Notes: generated by a model from the letters alone, not told the origin. A stretch of 64,000 nucleotides of DNA from Cycas panzhihuaensis (GCA_023213395.1 CM041465.1:175157741-175221740), one strand, 5' to 3'. Numbered from the stretch's first letter, positions 20,196 to 31,471 are shown. Translations and numbers: made by a program.

Positions 20196-20211
20196 AAGAG
20201 GGAAAAGGAAA
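20196..20211 (+). other. Candidate LRD polypurine tract
   Basis: AAGAGGGAAAAGGAAAC is a clear purine run a short distance before the right LRD repeat, where a plus-strand PPT is expected. It is not directly next to a TG terminus, so the exact LTR start (about 20212-20236) is unresolved. Confidence 0.4.
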
Positions 20212-20235
20212 CTAATAATTAATGACATAAGTAGC

Positions 20236-21874
20236 AAAATTTATGATGTATTAGTGATAGAAAATAAGTTATTCCTAGATCTACATATTGCTAGAAAACG
20301 TATTAAATATTGTGGACAATCATTTTAAATGACTTCCTTTCATATAAAGAGCAATCTCAAATGTAGGAAGATAAAAGAAATGGTGTATGCATAATTCTGA
20401 GATAGCGTATTATTGTTGAATGCATAAAGTCTTTAAATGCATTATTGTTTTCTGCGGTTATGCTTACTGGAATTATAAATAAATAAAGGAACTACTCGAA
20501 AAGAAAATAACAAGTGTTATTATTGAATAGAACTTGCATTTAATGCATTGTTATAATGCAAATAGTTAAATGTTTATGTTGCTAGAAATTCCTTGTGATA
20601 TATTGGTTTCAATAGTTCCAAAAATTGTGTCGTTTTATTGCAATAAATGTTAGATGATTGCAATGATACATGTTTAGGTAAACACTTTACCTTAATATAA
20701 TGAAAGCACTTTCTTAGATGTTAAACATGGATGAAGACATAAATGAAATCCCAAGGACAAAATTTAAGACTTCAAGCTGAATTGAACCTTAAAATAGACT
20801 TGTAACACCCTAACTACTCAATGTAGTTATTTGGGAGGACACTTTTGGGTGTTGTGCCCCTTAGCATGTGTTGCTTTAGGAAGATCCATTAAGGGGTGTA
20901 CTCCTTAGCATGTGCTGCTTCAAGAGCACCCATTGGGTGATTAAGTGATCCTGAAAGAATATGGTGAACTTTCTCACATGTGTTGCTTGAAAGGTAATAA
21001 ATAAGTGGTTCATGAGCACAGGGTGCTCATGTTCTCTTTCCCATATAGGATGGAGAAATGGCATAACTTTAGACATGGCTATGTCTAAAAACATTATTAA
21101 ATTAAACAATGATAAAAGGAATTTATGAATATAGGGATGCTTCCAACTTCCCTCTCATACGGGATTGATGAGAAGTATAACTATAGTCATAATGAATTAA
21201 ACCCATGAACATGGAATGGAATGAGAATGTTCATTTATGTGGATTAACCAAGAGCAAGATGCGGTATCCCCTCTTGAATGTATGGTACCAAGAGGGAGAT
21301 TCCTTGAATAAATCGAACAAGTGTTGGTGTGATTAAATATACAAAGGATGTAAATATGTCCACTAGGATGGACTTTGTGTAACTGATGCATCCTTGAGGA
21401 AAGTCCTCTAAATTTGATAACTGGTTATCCACTTATATGAATTACAGAGTACCATGAATAAATGAATATGGAAAGATGTCCCCTCACCGAGGGAGTGGCC
21501 TCTTCTTAGAGAGAAGAATTGCCCCGTACATTTAAAGGGAGGATGTGATTGTTGAGTGTTGTTGGCTAAGTGCAGCAGCTATTAAGCTACACATCTCATG
21601 TCTAAAATGAGTCCATAACATCATTCTTATATTTGGTATGTGGGAACACCACCATGGAGATGGGAATTGCAGAGAGAGGATGTGTTTGTCATGTTTCTAG
21701 TTTAGAGCTAGGGGCAATGCATATAGAAATGCACCATGGTGGGTTATAACACTAAATGACTTCATTCCAAACCAAGATAGCAAGTCACACCTTCTTGCAT
21801 TAAATCAAAATAATTACCATTTTCACTATTTTTAACCTTAGTATTGTTCTTTAGGAAGAGGTGATCTTGTTATA
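20236..21874 (+). mobile_element. LRD 3' LTR
   Basis: A direct repeat, about 1.64 kb, of 5818-6795 plus 14201-14801. Similarity begins at AAATTTATGATG and ends at CTTGTTATA. It carries a local duplication (20862-20920) of the box CTTAGCATGTG(T/C)TGCTT that the left copy has once. No conserved protein family is encoded. Minus-strand frames (20876-21109, 21197-21391) have counterparts in the left copy but look like by-products of the shared DNA. Confidence 0.72.
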
Positions 21875-22150
21875 GCCATCGATTAAACATTAATCTCTAA
21901 CACTCCTCCATAATGTTTAATCTAATTTTGTCTTGTCACATCACCAGACTTTGTCTTCATCTCTAAGCTACTTCACATGTACTTCCTTTTGTGCTTGTTG
22001 CTCTTCTCCAATTCCTACAAAGAAACCTATCTTCACCTTGCTTGAACTAACCATTGCTATCCTCGAGTGATCTAATGTAATTCCTACTACCATCCACATA
22101 GAATATCCCAATTATGAACTTATTGTATGATTTCAATTAATAAAACTAAA
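21875..22150 (-). pseudogene. Copia 3'-end remnant next to LRD
   Basis: Reading on the minus strand, a purine tract (ATGGAGGAG, 21903-21915) is followed by TGTTAGAGATTAATG, an LTR start. After 28 bases the LTR is cut by the LRD edge. This fits LRD having inserted into this LTR. The sequence to the right keeps weak traces of the pol 3' end (KIRLNIMEEC before the PPT), like the remnant at 1503-1812. Coding content is almost gone. Confidence 0.45.
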
Positions 22151-23760
22151 TGCAAGGTCCAAATGAAGCACTTAACCAACTATAATAAATAGAAATGTAT
22201 TCATTATCAATATGATATTTTTCATGTGTATTTCTTATAAATAAAGTTTTCGCATAAGCACTTGTCTATCAAAATTAATATTTTAACAATTTCAAATGAA
22301 AATATATTTGAAAATTTTCAAGAAGTAAACTCATAAAAAATCCCTTCACCACTTCTATCAAATTCAACCTTAAAAAACTGTCCAAAATCAAAACCCAATA
22401 TAGGCTTGCAGCCACTCATTTTGAAGGCATCAAAGCAAGCTTTCCAATGCATTTGAGATTCTAAAATCGAATATCATATAGAAAAGTTATGGCAAAAGCA
22501 ATCTAGGGGGTATGAAAAACTAGCATTAGGCCTATTAATTGGGTGTTTAGCACTTTCTTGTTTAGCTCTTGGGCTTTATTTTAAACATGTGAGGGGGCTA
22601 AGGAAGACTTCAAACTTTTATTCAATTTAATATAATTTAATCCAACCTTTGTAAAAAATAATTTGTCATTTGATTTTTTTATGTTTGTGCATTGTTTTGG
22701 CATTGGCCTGTGATTTTAGGAGGGAAGAGTCACCCGAAATGAAGAGTAGTTGGTCTTCATCTAATGCTACAAGTTATGTGGGCTTCATAACTACCTTCCA
22801 TCTTTCTACTCTGCCTTACACCCATAACAAGTTCCCATGTTGTTTCTCTTAGCGTGTCTCCACAACATTAATGTTTAGAAGCTACTCTCCATGGCTTCTT
22901 CCTCTAATCTGCAAGGGTTTGGCCTCCTTTGCCGTCTCCCATTCCTCAGATCTTCCATAGAGAGTAACCTACAACTCTTCACAACTAGGGCATCTACCTC
23001 AAATCTACTTCATGGATTTGGGGATTCAGTGTTTGACTCTCAATAAGCACTAAGCTCCTCTGAGTTTTACATCTTTACATCTACCCATCGCCTTAACAGT
23101 CTGTGTTCAAATTTATGCTCTACAGTTCCTTTTGTGGGCTCCACTATCACTTTTTTGAATTCAGCTTCACTCTGACAACAAATCCCAAACACGAGACACT
23201 CGCAAAGGCCTCCAGAGATAAGCCACAGTTCTCCACAGATCTATGAGGGTTTCTGCAACTCTCTTTTCACAAGTTTTCAAACTTTCAATTGAAGATCTCC
23301 ACTTGCCTTCAATATATCCTCTATTATTTTCATTCCTAACATTTGTCTTCTTTATTCTTTAACAAATAGGCATGAATGTTCTAGGGTTTTAGGGATTCTA
23401 CTTCATCACTTACTATTGTTGTTGTAGCTATATTCAACATCTCCAACATTCAAATTAATTGAACTACCATCAACTCAACAACAATCTACCTCATAGGCAC
23501 CTTTGAGTTTACTTTGTGGACTCCATTCAACCGTTAACTACCCACAAATTATCACCATCGCAAGGTGATCAAGCCTGCATCCACGATCTTCACATGTGAA
23601 CTAGCAACACTCACTTCCCAACTAACACAAGGTACACCTCATCAATCATAGGTCACCATGACCTCATTCATGTCCATATCACAACCTCTACATCATGTGA
23701 GACTCAATCCATCCATATGTTCTATATTTCCTCCAGCATAAAAAAGTAAAAAATAAAACT
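22151..23760. other. Unassigned AT-rich region
   Basis: No retroelement domain or LTR boundary was recognised. A 60-codon frame at 22670-22852 and several pyrimidine-rich stretches (22890-23100, 23270-23330) are open by chance as far as I can tell. Confidence 0.35.
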
Positions 23761-23882
23761 AAAAATAATTAAAACTAGTGCAAAATGTTAACAATCTATA
23801 AGCGCCGATAGGCATTTGCATATTAAACAAAGACATGAAACGAGATGCAAAGACATGAGGTTGCAATTCGCCTACGGAACAA

Positions 23883-24040
23883 CGAAGCGCAAACCTACAC
23901 ACTTGCATAGAAGAGGAACGAATCCAACATCGGATTTCACAAATGTTGAAACGGAGCTTAAGACGAACGCAGGCACACTCGTGTAGAGAAGGAACAAACA
24001 CCGCAACGGGTCTCATAAATGCAGATATGGAGTTAATTGC
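23883..24040. repeat. Two-unit tandem duplication, CpG-richer
   Basis: Two diverged units of about 70-75 bp share the order GCGCA/ACGCA, CACACT, GTAGA..AGGAAC(G/A)AA, TC(A/T)CA(A/T)AAATG, ACGGAG/ATGGAG. The stretch keeps more CpG than its surroundings. A 108-codon minus-strand frame (23759-24085) spans it but matches nothing I know. Confidence 0.5.
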
Positions 24041-24195
24041 AACTATAGACTGCCAACAATGACTTTTGCAATGCAACGTGTACATTGCATTGTGTAAACT
24101 GCTAACGAACTTTCGAAATTCGAATAATCGATAATTTTTTTTTTTGCGAGTATTTCTAGGAGTAAATGAGAGGGTTGAGTGACCACTCCCCGACG

Positions 24196-24214
24196 AAGTG
24201 CCCTAAGGGCACTT
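24196..24214. repeat. Perfect short palindrome
   Basis: AAGTGCCC-TAA-GGGCACTT forms an eight-pair stem with a three-base loop. It stands alone in unassigned sequence. Confidence 0.7.
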
Positions 24215-24988
24215 ATCAGTGCAATTATGGACCAAGCTTAAAAACTCCTACATGCAATATTTTTAGGTGCACCACATGCATAAATATAGTCCACTCACAA
24301 AATAATAAGAACAATCTCAACGTAAATTCCAAATCCCAACTTTACAAATCGCCTAATCCATACTCCTCTATCATATTAGGCATAACTTCTGCAAATAGGT
24401 TTCAACAAACAAAATTAATATCTACAAGATAAAATCCTTCAAGCAAACAAAATTAATATATCTACAAGATACTTCCAACACGATTCTGACATATTAAAGC
24501 ATGGACTCTTCATAGCCTCCCAAAGATCAAATCATGAAGCTTTGATTCCATGTTAGAAAATTACATAAGTGCTCAAATATCATATTAAAAATATTATATT
24601 AAAATCTATGAAATTATGATTAAAAAAGATGAAATATGCACCAATGTAAAATATAAAAGAAATGGGGAAGAATGATTACTCTTCATCTATTGCATTAGAC
24701 AAGGTACGCAATTATAGATACAGTTCACCACATTGAGATCAAATGATGTTGGATAACCTTTAAGATAACCTATGAGAATACATGAATGTGCGAGCTCTAA
24801 ACACATTTTAATAATGCTCACAAATAAATATCTACACAAGTGTGCACATCTTTAAGATGACTATGCACAACATTTGTAGGATAACTATTACAATAATCAT
24901 GGATTGACCATCAATTAAGCATTATACTCCAACAATTGTTGTATGTGAACTAATGGATTTGGTAATTACATTTTGTGAAGCTTCGATT
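24215..24988. other. Unassigned spacer before COP2
   Basis: AT-rich, without recognisable domains. A near-duplicate AAACAAAATTAATA(T) occurs twice at about 24408 and 24446. The COP2 target site (cgatt) ends the segment at 24988. Confidence 0.35.
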
Positions 24989-25512
24989 TGTTAGGTCTTT
25001 ATGTTTAAACGTTAAGTATTATACTTTATATCATAATGTTATGTACTTTATGTAAGGGTGCTTTACCACCTAATGTGATAAAGTACACACCCACATTCTT
25101 TTTAGTAAGCACAAGTTGTGATTTGAGGGTCAATGTACCCCTCATGCACTTTTGCACATGTGAATGTACATGGGTCAAGGCATTCATGTTTGACAAGTGT
25201 AAAACATGCAACCCCCTAAGGTTCCTCCTTCTCCTCTATATATTGGAACCGTTTCTCATGTAGAGCATAGTGAGTGTGAGGTATTGTACTGTTATGCTGC
25301 TCATTTGAATACAAGCTAATCTTGTTTATTGGAGATAAGAACAATTCTTACTCCTCCATTTCTTTTGTCTTCATGTACTTGAGTTTATGCTTGCTTAGTT
25401 GCTTATCTTCATAGTGTTAATCATCTTGATCTCTTAGCACACTGCCTCTCCAAAAGATCCTAGGCTATTTTCCTTCATCATTTCATGTTAAAGTTGAAGG
25501 CTCAACTCAATA
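24989..25512 (+). repeat. COP2 5' LTR
   Basis: Starts TGTTAGGTC and ends CTCAACTCAATA, where the partner ends CAACA. CTATATATTGGAA is the TATA-like box. It aligns to 30405-30938 along its whole length. Confidence 0.92.
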
Positions 25513-25514
25513 TT

Positions 25515-25526
25515 TAGTATCAGAGC
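25515..25526 (+). other. COP2 primer-binding site
   Basis: TAGTATCAGAGC differs from the Met-type TGGTATCAGAGC at one base and lies two bases inside the LTR. Confidence 0.88.
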
Positions 25527-25590
25527 AGATTGGAGAGGAGCACTCGTTGTTTCTAGGCTTGAGGAAATGACACCAAACCCTTGGTGACAA

Positions 25591-25607
25591 CCTTTGCTCT
25601 TCAAAGG
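25591..25607 (+). promoter_or_regulatory. Post-PBS leader hairpin (COP2)
   Basis: CCTTTG-CTCTT-CAAAGG is a perfect six-pair stem, preceded by CCCTTGGTGACAA. It corresponds to the COP1 hairpin at 13552-13568 with a C-G to U-A pair exchange. Confidence 0.6.
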
Positions 25608-27062
25608 TGATCCAAGGCCAGATTTGGCATTGTTTTCTGGTTTGGTTCATTATTTCAAAGAGTTGCAAACTGAAAATTAATAAATTTAATTTTCTGGAAA
25701 ACTTTTTGAGCTCAATGTGTATTTGTAGCATAGACATAAATATCACTGGTTTTCTCTATTATTTTGCATCAATAAATTATTTTTGTAGGGTTATTTCTCA
25801 TAGAAACTGCAAGATCACTCTCTGTTGGCCATAAAATTACTACACCCTATGCATCTCAGTCAGATTTTACACGTAGTTAACTCCTCATACCATTGGGTGG
25901 ATTTATCATTGTTTTAAGTGATTTTTCAAAAAAAAGTACAGTTTTTTCTTGTATTTGCTTGTAGAAAGGGTGTTGACTCATCTTGAGTCTCTTTGCATGT
26001 AATTTTGCCTTAGTTGCACCATCCTCAATCAGTAAATCTCACTCAAAGCGATTTTCGAACAACCAGCAATCAATATTACTCCTCACGAGCGTGTGCCCCT
26101 TAGTCGACCTCCTCTGCTCAGAACTCACTCCACAGTGAACGAAACGAGCCAAGATTTGAGATACATCTTTCTTTGCCCCAGAATGAACTTCCCCTAAAGT
26201 TTCACAAAGAATGAATGCTTGTACAAAGAGATTGATCGATCTGAGTGTCACAGATTTGCATACGTTGCCAAAATACGATTTTGGTGAAATTTTTTCTTTT
26301 TTTAACTATTGGTAATAAACTTTATGTTATATCTTTTGACATATTCTATGGAATATTCTCCTTTTAATCGAAGTTTATTTCTTAAAGTTCACTTTTCAGT
26401 GATTTCTCATCATATTTCATTGTATTTTAAGCGAAAACTTCACCCTTTTATGTTTTTGAGTTAACACGTAACAAAATTTGCAAAAGGTACAACCTAGACT
26501 GCGACCAAGTACAACTTGGAGTGTGACCAAGTCACAATTTGGTGACACAAGTGACTAAAAAACTAGTGATTTAAGTCATTTTTGTACTTTCTAATAAAGA
26601 ATTCACATTGTACAAGTGAATTTTAAGGCTCCATGCGAGTTGTCCTCTTAGTCTTTATCATAAAAAGGACTAAAAGTCGCTCTTTTTTACTTATTTTAGT
26701 GTGGTTTAACATTGTCTTGGTGTCGTGATTACTTGGCATGTGATTAAATTTGGCATTAAGTGGTTTTTTTTTGCACTTAAAAACGAACCCACTTCAAGCA
26801 CTACAAGCAACCATCATTTCTTCATTTGGCACTTTGTACTTTTTCAAATTTTAAAGTGCTCTTTGTACAACACTTAGAGTGTTATTTCAAGCACTTAAGC
26901 AGCTTTCTTTAAAGCATTTTATATCAAGTCTTTCAAGCACTTATAAAGCAACACCATCATCTTCTTAAGAAATTTATTTTTAGTCAACTTAAACCCTTAA
27001 AAAATTGCTTTAAATATTTGTTAGAGAACTCGAAAAAGGTTAAAACCTTACCTCTATATCTC
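25608..27062 (+). other. COP2 untranslated leader
   Basis: A long AT-rich leader with a short CpG-richer patch at about 26080-26160. No coding frame is recognised. A palindromic AAGGTTAAAACCTT (27036-27049) precedes the conserved block; COP1 has AAGGTTCAAACCTT at the same point. Confidence 0.5.
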
Positions 27063-27213
27063 AAGCTTGGTGCATTTCCTAGGAGACCAACTGATCATAC
27101 GGTCAGTGCATGTCAATTGAGATCATTTAAAGGAAAGGAGGTTCAAAAAGGGTGCTATTGGAGCTATGAACTCCAGGGAAAGCATGGTATGTCCGTGCAA
27201 ATCAACCCTACCT
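27063..27213 (+). promoter_or_regulatory. Conserved Copia leader block (COP2 copy)
   Basis: Opens AAGCTTGGTGCATTTCCTAG and GAGACCAACTGATC. It continues with AAAAAGGGTGCTATTGGAGC and GGAAAGCATGGTATGTCC, and closes TGCAAATCAACCCTACCT. It ends about 150 bases before the gag ATG at 27361 and matches COP1 motif for motif. Confidence 0.6.
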
Positions 27214-27360
27214 CGCTTTCTTTAAACTTGATCTTGGCCAACTTCCTTGTAAGATCAGGGCTCTTGGTGTGTTTGTGGGTGGAACTTAAATGGCGAAAGC
27301 CTCGAGTCTCCAAGTCATTTTTTAGCTACAACAACATTTATTTTAAACAACTTTAATATA

Positions 27361-28143
27361 ATGGCAACCATTAACACGCTCATTGCAACCCACATTAAGT
27401 TAACTGGACGAGATAACTTTTAGGATTGGAAAAAACAATGAAAAAAATTGTTTATTATGAATGAATTATGCACTTATTCATCTAGAAAAATTCTCAAACT
27501 TGTTTCTATTGAAAGCCCAACTGATAGAAATGTAATCATTCATCCCGATCCTGCTTTGGTTGATGCTTCGGAAGTTAAGGATGAAATTGCTATAACATTT
27601 ATTCATATAACTATTGATCAAAATATTGTAACTTCTTCTACTTCTAAACAAGCTTGGGATACTTTGATTACTTTGTATGAAAGCCGAGATGATGTTTACA
27701 TTGTAATGAATAAAGCAAAATTGTTTATTTTGAGATTTGTTGAGCCTATAACTGTTTTCTTGTCATTAATCAAAGGAATCAACAACGAGTTGACTACATT
27801 AGGTAAACTGGCTCCCAATGAAGACCTTGTCACTGCCACAATTCATGCATTGCCAAGGGAGTACAATGGCTTCATTTCTTCAGTGACACAAAGAGACACA
27901 CTTAGCACCATGACTTTCAATCAACTTGAAAGTTTTCTACTACGAGAGGAGCATATCTACTCTCGTCAGGGTGAGACATCTACTTCATGAGCATTGACAG
28001 CCAAGTATAAGGGCAAACAAACTCTCAAACCAAACTTCAACAAACAATTTGGGAATCTGAATATTGACACGTCAAAAGCCAATAACATTGTTTGCCATTA
28101 TTGTGGCAAAAAGGACCACATTCAACTAGAGTGTCGAAAGTGA
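27361..28143 (+). pseudogene. COP2 Gag
   Basis: The frame starts at an ATG with MATINTLIATHIKLTGRDNF, the Copia Gag N-terminus. It breaks at two stops (TAG for the expected Gln, TGA for the expected Arg) and stays open from 27448 to 27990. That part has AWDTLITLYESRDDVYIVMNK and LPREYNGFISSV. After one more stop the zinc knuckle CHYCGKKDHIQLEC (about 28093-28134) keeps all four CCHC ligands. A Gln-rich tail follows. Confidence 0.9.
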
Positions 28144-28269
28144 CAGTTCAACATGTTGCAGCAGCATCAACATCAACCACAACAACAATAATAGAGACCA
28201 CAACAACAGCCCCCTCATAGACCAAATTGAGGCAGATTTCTAGGTCACAAAGGAAGGAGGGCATTTAGA

Positions 28270-28930
28270 GGTAGCAATCAACACCACACTAATAAATTTG
28301 CCAATGAAGAAGACAAATTGTTTTGTGCTTATCACACCACAAACAATGATAGCACTTGGATTATTGATTCAAGAGCATCCCATTATATGACTGGTGACGA
28401 GGATTTGCTATATGATGTTAAAGAAGGCAAAGGGTAAACAGTCACCTTTGGCAACAATGAGACTATACAAATATCTAAAGTGGGCAAAATTGCCTCTTTC
28501 TGGTCACTAAATCGTCATACCTCCACATTTCTTATAGTTGATGCTTATTTGGTTCCATCAATGCACAAAAGCCTATTATCTGTTAGCCAATTGGATAGAC
28601 AACAGATGAGTGTTTTGCTTAAAGGTGGGAAATGCACAATCAGTGACAAGAATGATCAAGTGGTTGCCATTGGTCATGAAGACCATGGACTTCACAATTT
28701 GGATACTTCAAATATTACACTTGATACTTCACTAACATATGTTTTTCAATCACTGGCCAAAAAACAACTTTGGCACAATAGGCTATGCCACTTGAGCCTA
28801 GAAAACATCAAAATAATGTTTAGTAAAAGCATAGTATATAGCCTTCCAAAGATTTTAGCATCTAAATGCCTTTGTGAAGCTTGTATTATGGAAAAACAAC
28901 ATCAAGAGCCTTTTCTTAAGGGCAAATCAT
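28270..28930 (+). pseudogene. COP2 protease and pre-integrase domain
   Basis: The protease motif reads WIIDSRASHYMTGDE. The catalytic Asp is kept but the invariant Gly of D-S-G is Arg, a G-to-A change. A stop follows at VKEGKG. The frame from 28480 then has SMHKSLLSVSQLDRQQ, LWHNRLCHLSLEN and CLCEACIMEKQHQEPF, the pre-integrase H..H..C..C site. It ends at a stop where the integrase begins. Confidence 0.9.
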
Positions 28931-29440
28931 AGCATGAATCTCAACCATTACAACTAGTACATACTGATTTATGTGGACCTATATCCAGACCATCTCTTGG
29001 AGGAGCACACTATTATATCACTTTCATTGATGATTTTTCACACAAAGTTTGGGTTGACTTCATCAAACACAAATCTGAGACATTGAAAAAATTTCAACAA
29101 TTCAAACTTGCTGTGGAAAAAGAAGCAAATATGCCCATCAAAATACTGTGATCTAACAATAGAAGTGAATTTACCTCAAGAGAGTTCAAACAATTTTGCA
29201 TTCATGGGATCAGAAAACAACTCATTGCTCCATACACACCTCAACAAAATGAAGTAGCTGAGAGGATGAATAGGACTTTGGCAAACAAAGCCAAAGCCAT
29301 GATACATGCAAAGGGGCTTTCACTTTCTTATTGGGCAAAAACATTCCATACAACAACTTATGTCACCAATAGGAGCCCTACTACAACAGTCATCGATATG
29401 ACACCAAAGGAGGCTTAGTTTGACAAAAAGCCAACTGTTA
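28931..29440 (+). pseudogene. COP2 integrase core
   Basis: Reads HTDLCGPISRPSLGGAHYYI, ITFIDDFSHKVWVDF, then SNNRSEFTSREFKQFC, GIRKQLIAPYTPQQNEVAER, RTLANKAKAMIHAKGLS and YVTNRSP. The first catalytic Asp (TFIDDF) and the Glu (NEVAER) are present. The second Asp of the usual RSDNGGE is Asn, next to a TGA stop, and the following Gly pair is changed. Two stops interrupt the frame. Confidence 0.9.
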
Positions 29441-29935
29441 ACCATTTGCATAATTTTGGGTGCACTACGTATATGCACATTCCTCAACAGCAAAGGAAGA
29501 AATTAGACGATAAAAGTCTAAAATGCATTTTCATTGGTCACTCTATTAGCAGCAAAACATATAGAGCATATGATCCCACTTCCACGAAAATGCATATATC
29601 ACGACACATAATATTTGCTAAGAATAATGAGGAGATGGAACAAGCATCCATCGATCTACCTATTGATAAAGGCAAATAGATTGTAGAGGACATCCTTCCC
29701 TCTCAATCTTCAACACCATGTTCTTCATATGCTCCTTTCACTTCTTCATCAACATCTGCTCCATCTTCATCAACAACACCTCTTGACCCTAGTAGCCCTT
29801 CTATGGACTAGCCACTTTAGGCCCAAGATATGGAGTTTATTGCTTTAGCACCAAAGAAGTTACCCAAATGGTATACTCAAACAGTATAGGACAATCAAGT
29901 CATACAAGGAAAACGTTCATCCAAAATTAATTAAT
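29441..29935 (+). pseudogene. COP2 integrase C-terminus and linker
   Basis: Contains FGCTTYMHIPQQQRKKLDDK, CIFIGHS, SKTYRAYDPTSTKMHISRHI and IFAKNNEE. A Ser/Pro-rich linker with TPLDPSSPS and APKKLPKWYTQTV follows. This linker is homologous to 5085-5283 and 8971-9294. Several stops are present. Confidence 0.85.
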
Positions 29936-30404
29936 TATGCACTTACGACTAACGTACTTTGTATTGATAAGCCTTTCACTTTTGAGAAGGCTGGTAAAAA
30001 TGAAAAGTGGAAAGCTACCATGGAAAAGCATTATATTGCAAAGAATGGAACTTTGGATTTGGTAAAATTGACTAACAAAAAATAGGCAAATAACTGCAAA
30101 AGAAGACACAAAACCAAATTTCGATCTAATGGTTTTATCGAGCGACACAAGACTCAACCAATGGCCAAAAGATTCAAACAAAAAGAAGGCATTAACTATG
30201 GAGCAACCTTTGCACTTGGGACAAATATGAACACCATCAAACCAAAATTGATCCATTGCACAATGCAAGTGGCCAATCCATCAAATGGACACGATGAACA
30301 CCTTTCTAAACGACGACCTTGTAGTGGAGGAATGTTTGGAGCGACCTCCTGGTTAGTGTAATTTATTGGAAGTAAAACTCAACATTGTAAACATTAAGGG
30401 GGAG
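29936..30404 (+). pseudogene. COP2 RT remnant fused to pol 3' end
   Basis: Frameshifted pieces of RT can be read. They include the WK..M..H slot, [53 protein letters not shown] and WPIKWTR. The last RT trace is the NDDLV..ECLERPP block around 30315-30350. Within a few bases it passes into LEVKLNIVNIKG and the polypurine tract at 30396-30404. The fingers/palm with YVDD, thumb and RNaseH are missing, about 1.2 kb by comparison with COP1. Confidence 0.82.
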
Positions 30405-30938
30405 TGTTAGACTTTTATGTTTAAATGTTAAGTATTGTATTTTATATTGTAACGTTATGTACTTTATGTAAGGGTGCTTTACCGCCTAATGTAATAAAGT
30501 ACATACCCACATTCTTTCTTGTGAGCACAAGTTGTGACTTGAGGGTCATTGTACCCCTCATGCACTTTTGCACATGTGAGTGCACATGGGTCAAGGCGTG
30601 CATGTTTGATAAGTGTCAAACATGCAGCCCCTAGGGTTCCTCCTCCTCTATATATTGGGACAATTTCTCATGTAGAGCATAATGAGCGTGAGGTATTCTA
30701 TTGTTATGTTTCTCATTTGAATACAAGCTAATCTTGTTTATTAGAGATAAGAACAATTTCTACTCCTCCATTTCTTTTGTCTTCATGTGTTTGAGCTTAT
30801 GCTTCCTTAGTTGCTTATCTTCATAGTGCTATTGATGTGATGTTAATCATCTTGAACTCTTAGTACACTCCCTCTCCAAAAGATCCTACGTTGTTTTCCT
30901 TCATCATTGCATGTTAGAGTTGAATGCTCAACTCAACA
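30405..30938 (+). repeat. COP2 3' LTR
   Basis: Starts TGTTAGACTT directly after AAGGGGGAG and ends CAACTCAACA. It is close to 24989-25512. It includes CTATATATTGGGAC. Confidence 0.93.
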
Positions 30939-31192
30939 AGATTTTAGCTAGAAAGAATACATAAGACTTTTATATTGTTCATTTGCATGGGTTGTAAGAT
31001 GCCTATTCATAACAACTGCAATTTAGCATCACATCACATTGTGGATTTTGAAAGCCATTGTTTATAACATCATTGTGCTACACACATTGTTTATCATTTC
31101 ATCACTAATTAGTGTCATTCATCATGTACTAATGTCATTTATTTCCATATATCATGGAAAAATTACAACATGTTTAAATACAACATGAAACC
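30939..31192. other. Spacer between COP2 and COP3
   Basis: 254 bases of AT-rich sequence with no recognised feature. The first bases (agatt) are the COP2 target duplication. Confidence 0.4.
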
Positions 31193-31471
31193 CACAAACA
31201 ATAGTTGAGTGCAAGCAACAAGAAAATGACATAGATATCTATGGTATAATTGGTCTACTGGTAAAGAATGATTGATATTCACCTTGCATAAAAATGAGAG
31301 TACACCATACACACACATATATATAATATTACACTTGTGCATGCTGGACACTTGCCAATCATGCGAAAAGCATTAACTAACCCACATAAAGAATTAGAAC
31401 TTACAACATTAAATGTTGACCTTAATAGTACAATAAAGTATATTATAATGAAGCGGACATTAAATCTAACA
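31193..31471 (-). repeat. COP3 3' LTR
   Basis: Plus-strand CACAAACAATAG...TAAATCTAACA aligns to TGTAAACAATAG...TAAGCTCTGCA at 36263-36538. Shared strings include AAGCAACAAGAAAATGACAT, CTTGTGCATGCT and GACACTTG. The terminal TG is mutated in this copy. Confidence 0.88.

Larger units (their letters stand above)
24989..30938 (+). mobile_element. COP2: Copia element, plus strand, RT-deleted
   Basis: A 5950-bp element with LTRs 24989-25512 and 30405-30938. The flanks cgatt and agatt form a target duplication with one mismatch. It has a PBS, a leader of about 1.8 kb, gag, PR, pre-integrase, INT and linker. A short RT start is then cut off and joined to the pol 3' end. Frames are broken by many TAG/TAA/TGA codons. 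Many of them fall where relatives have CAG, CAA or CGA, pointing to cytosine deamination. LTR and proteins show that it belongs with COP1, COPfr and COP4. Confidence 0.93.

Noticed and set aside
23759-24085. 108-codon minus-strand frame
   Set aside because: Spans a tandem duplication; the Cys-rich look comes from repeated bases, and no family matches.
31185-31192. Target duplication for COP3 (atgaa with atgag at 36539)
   Set aside because: The offset between the candidate and the LTR edge is three bases, so it does not abut the element.
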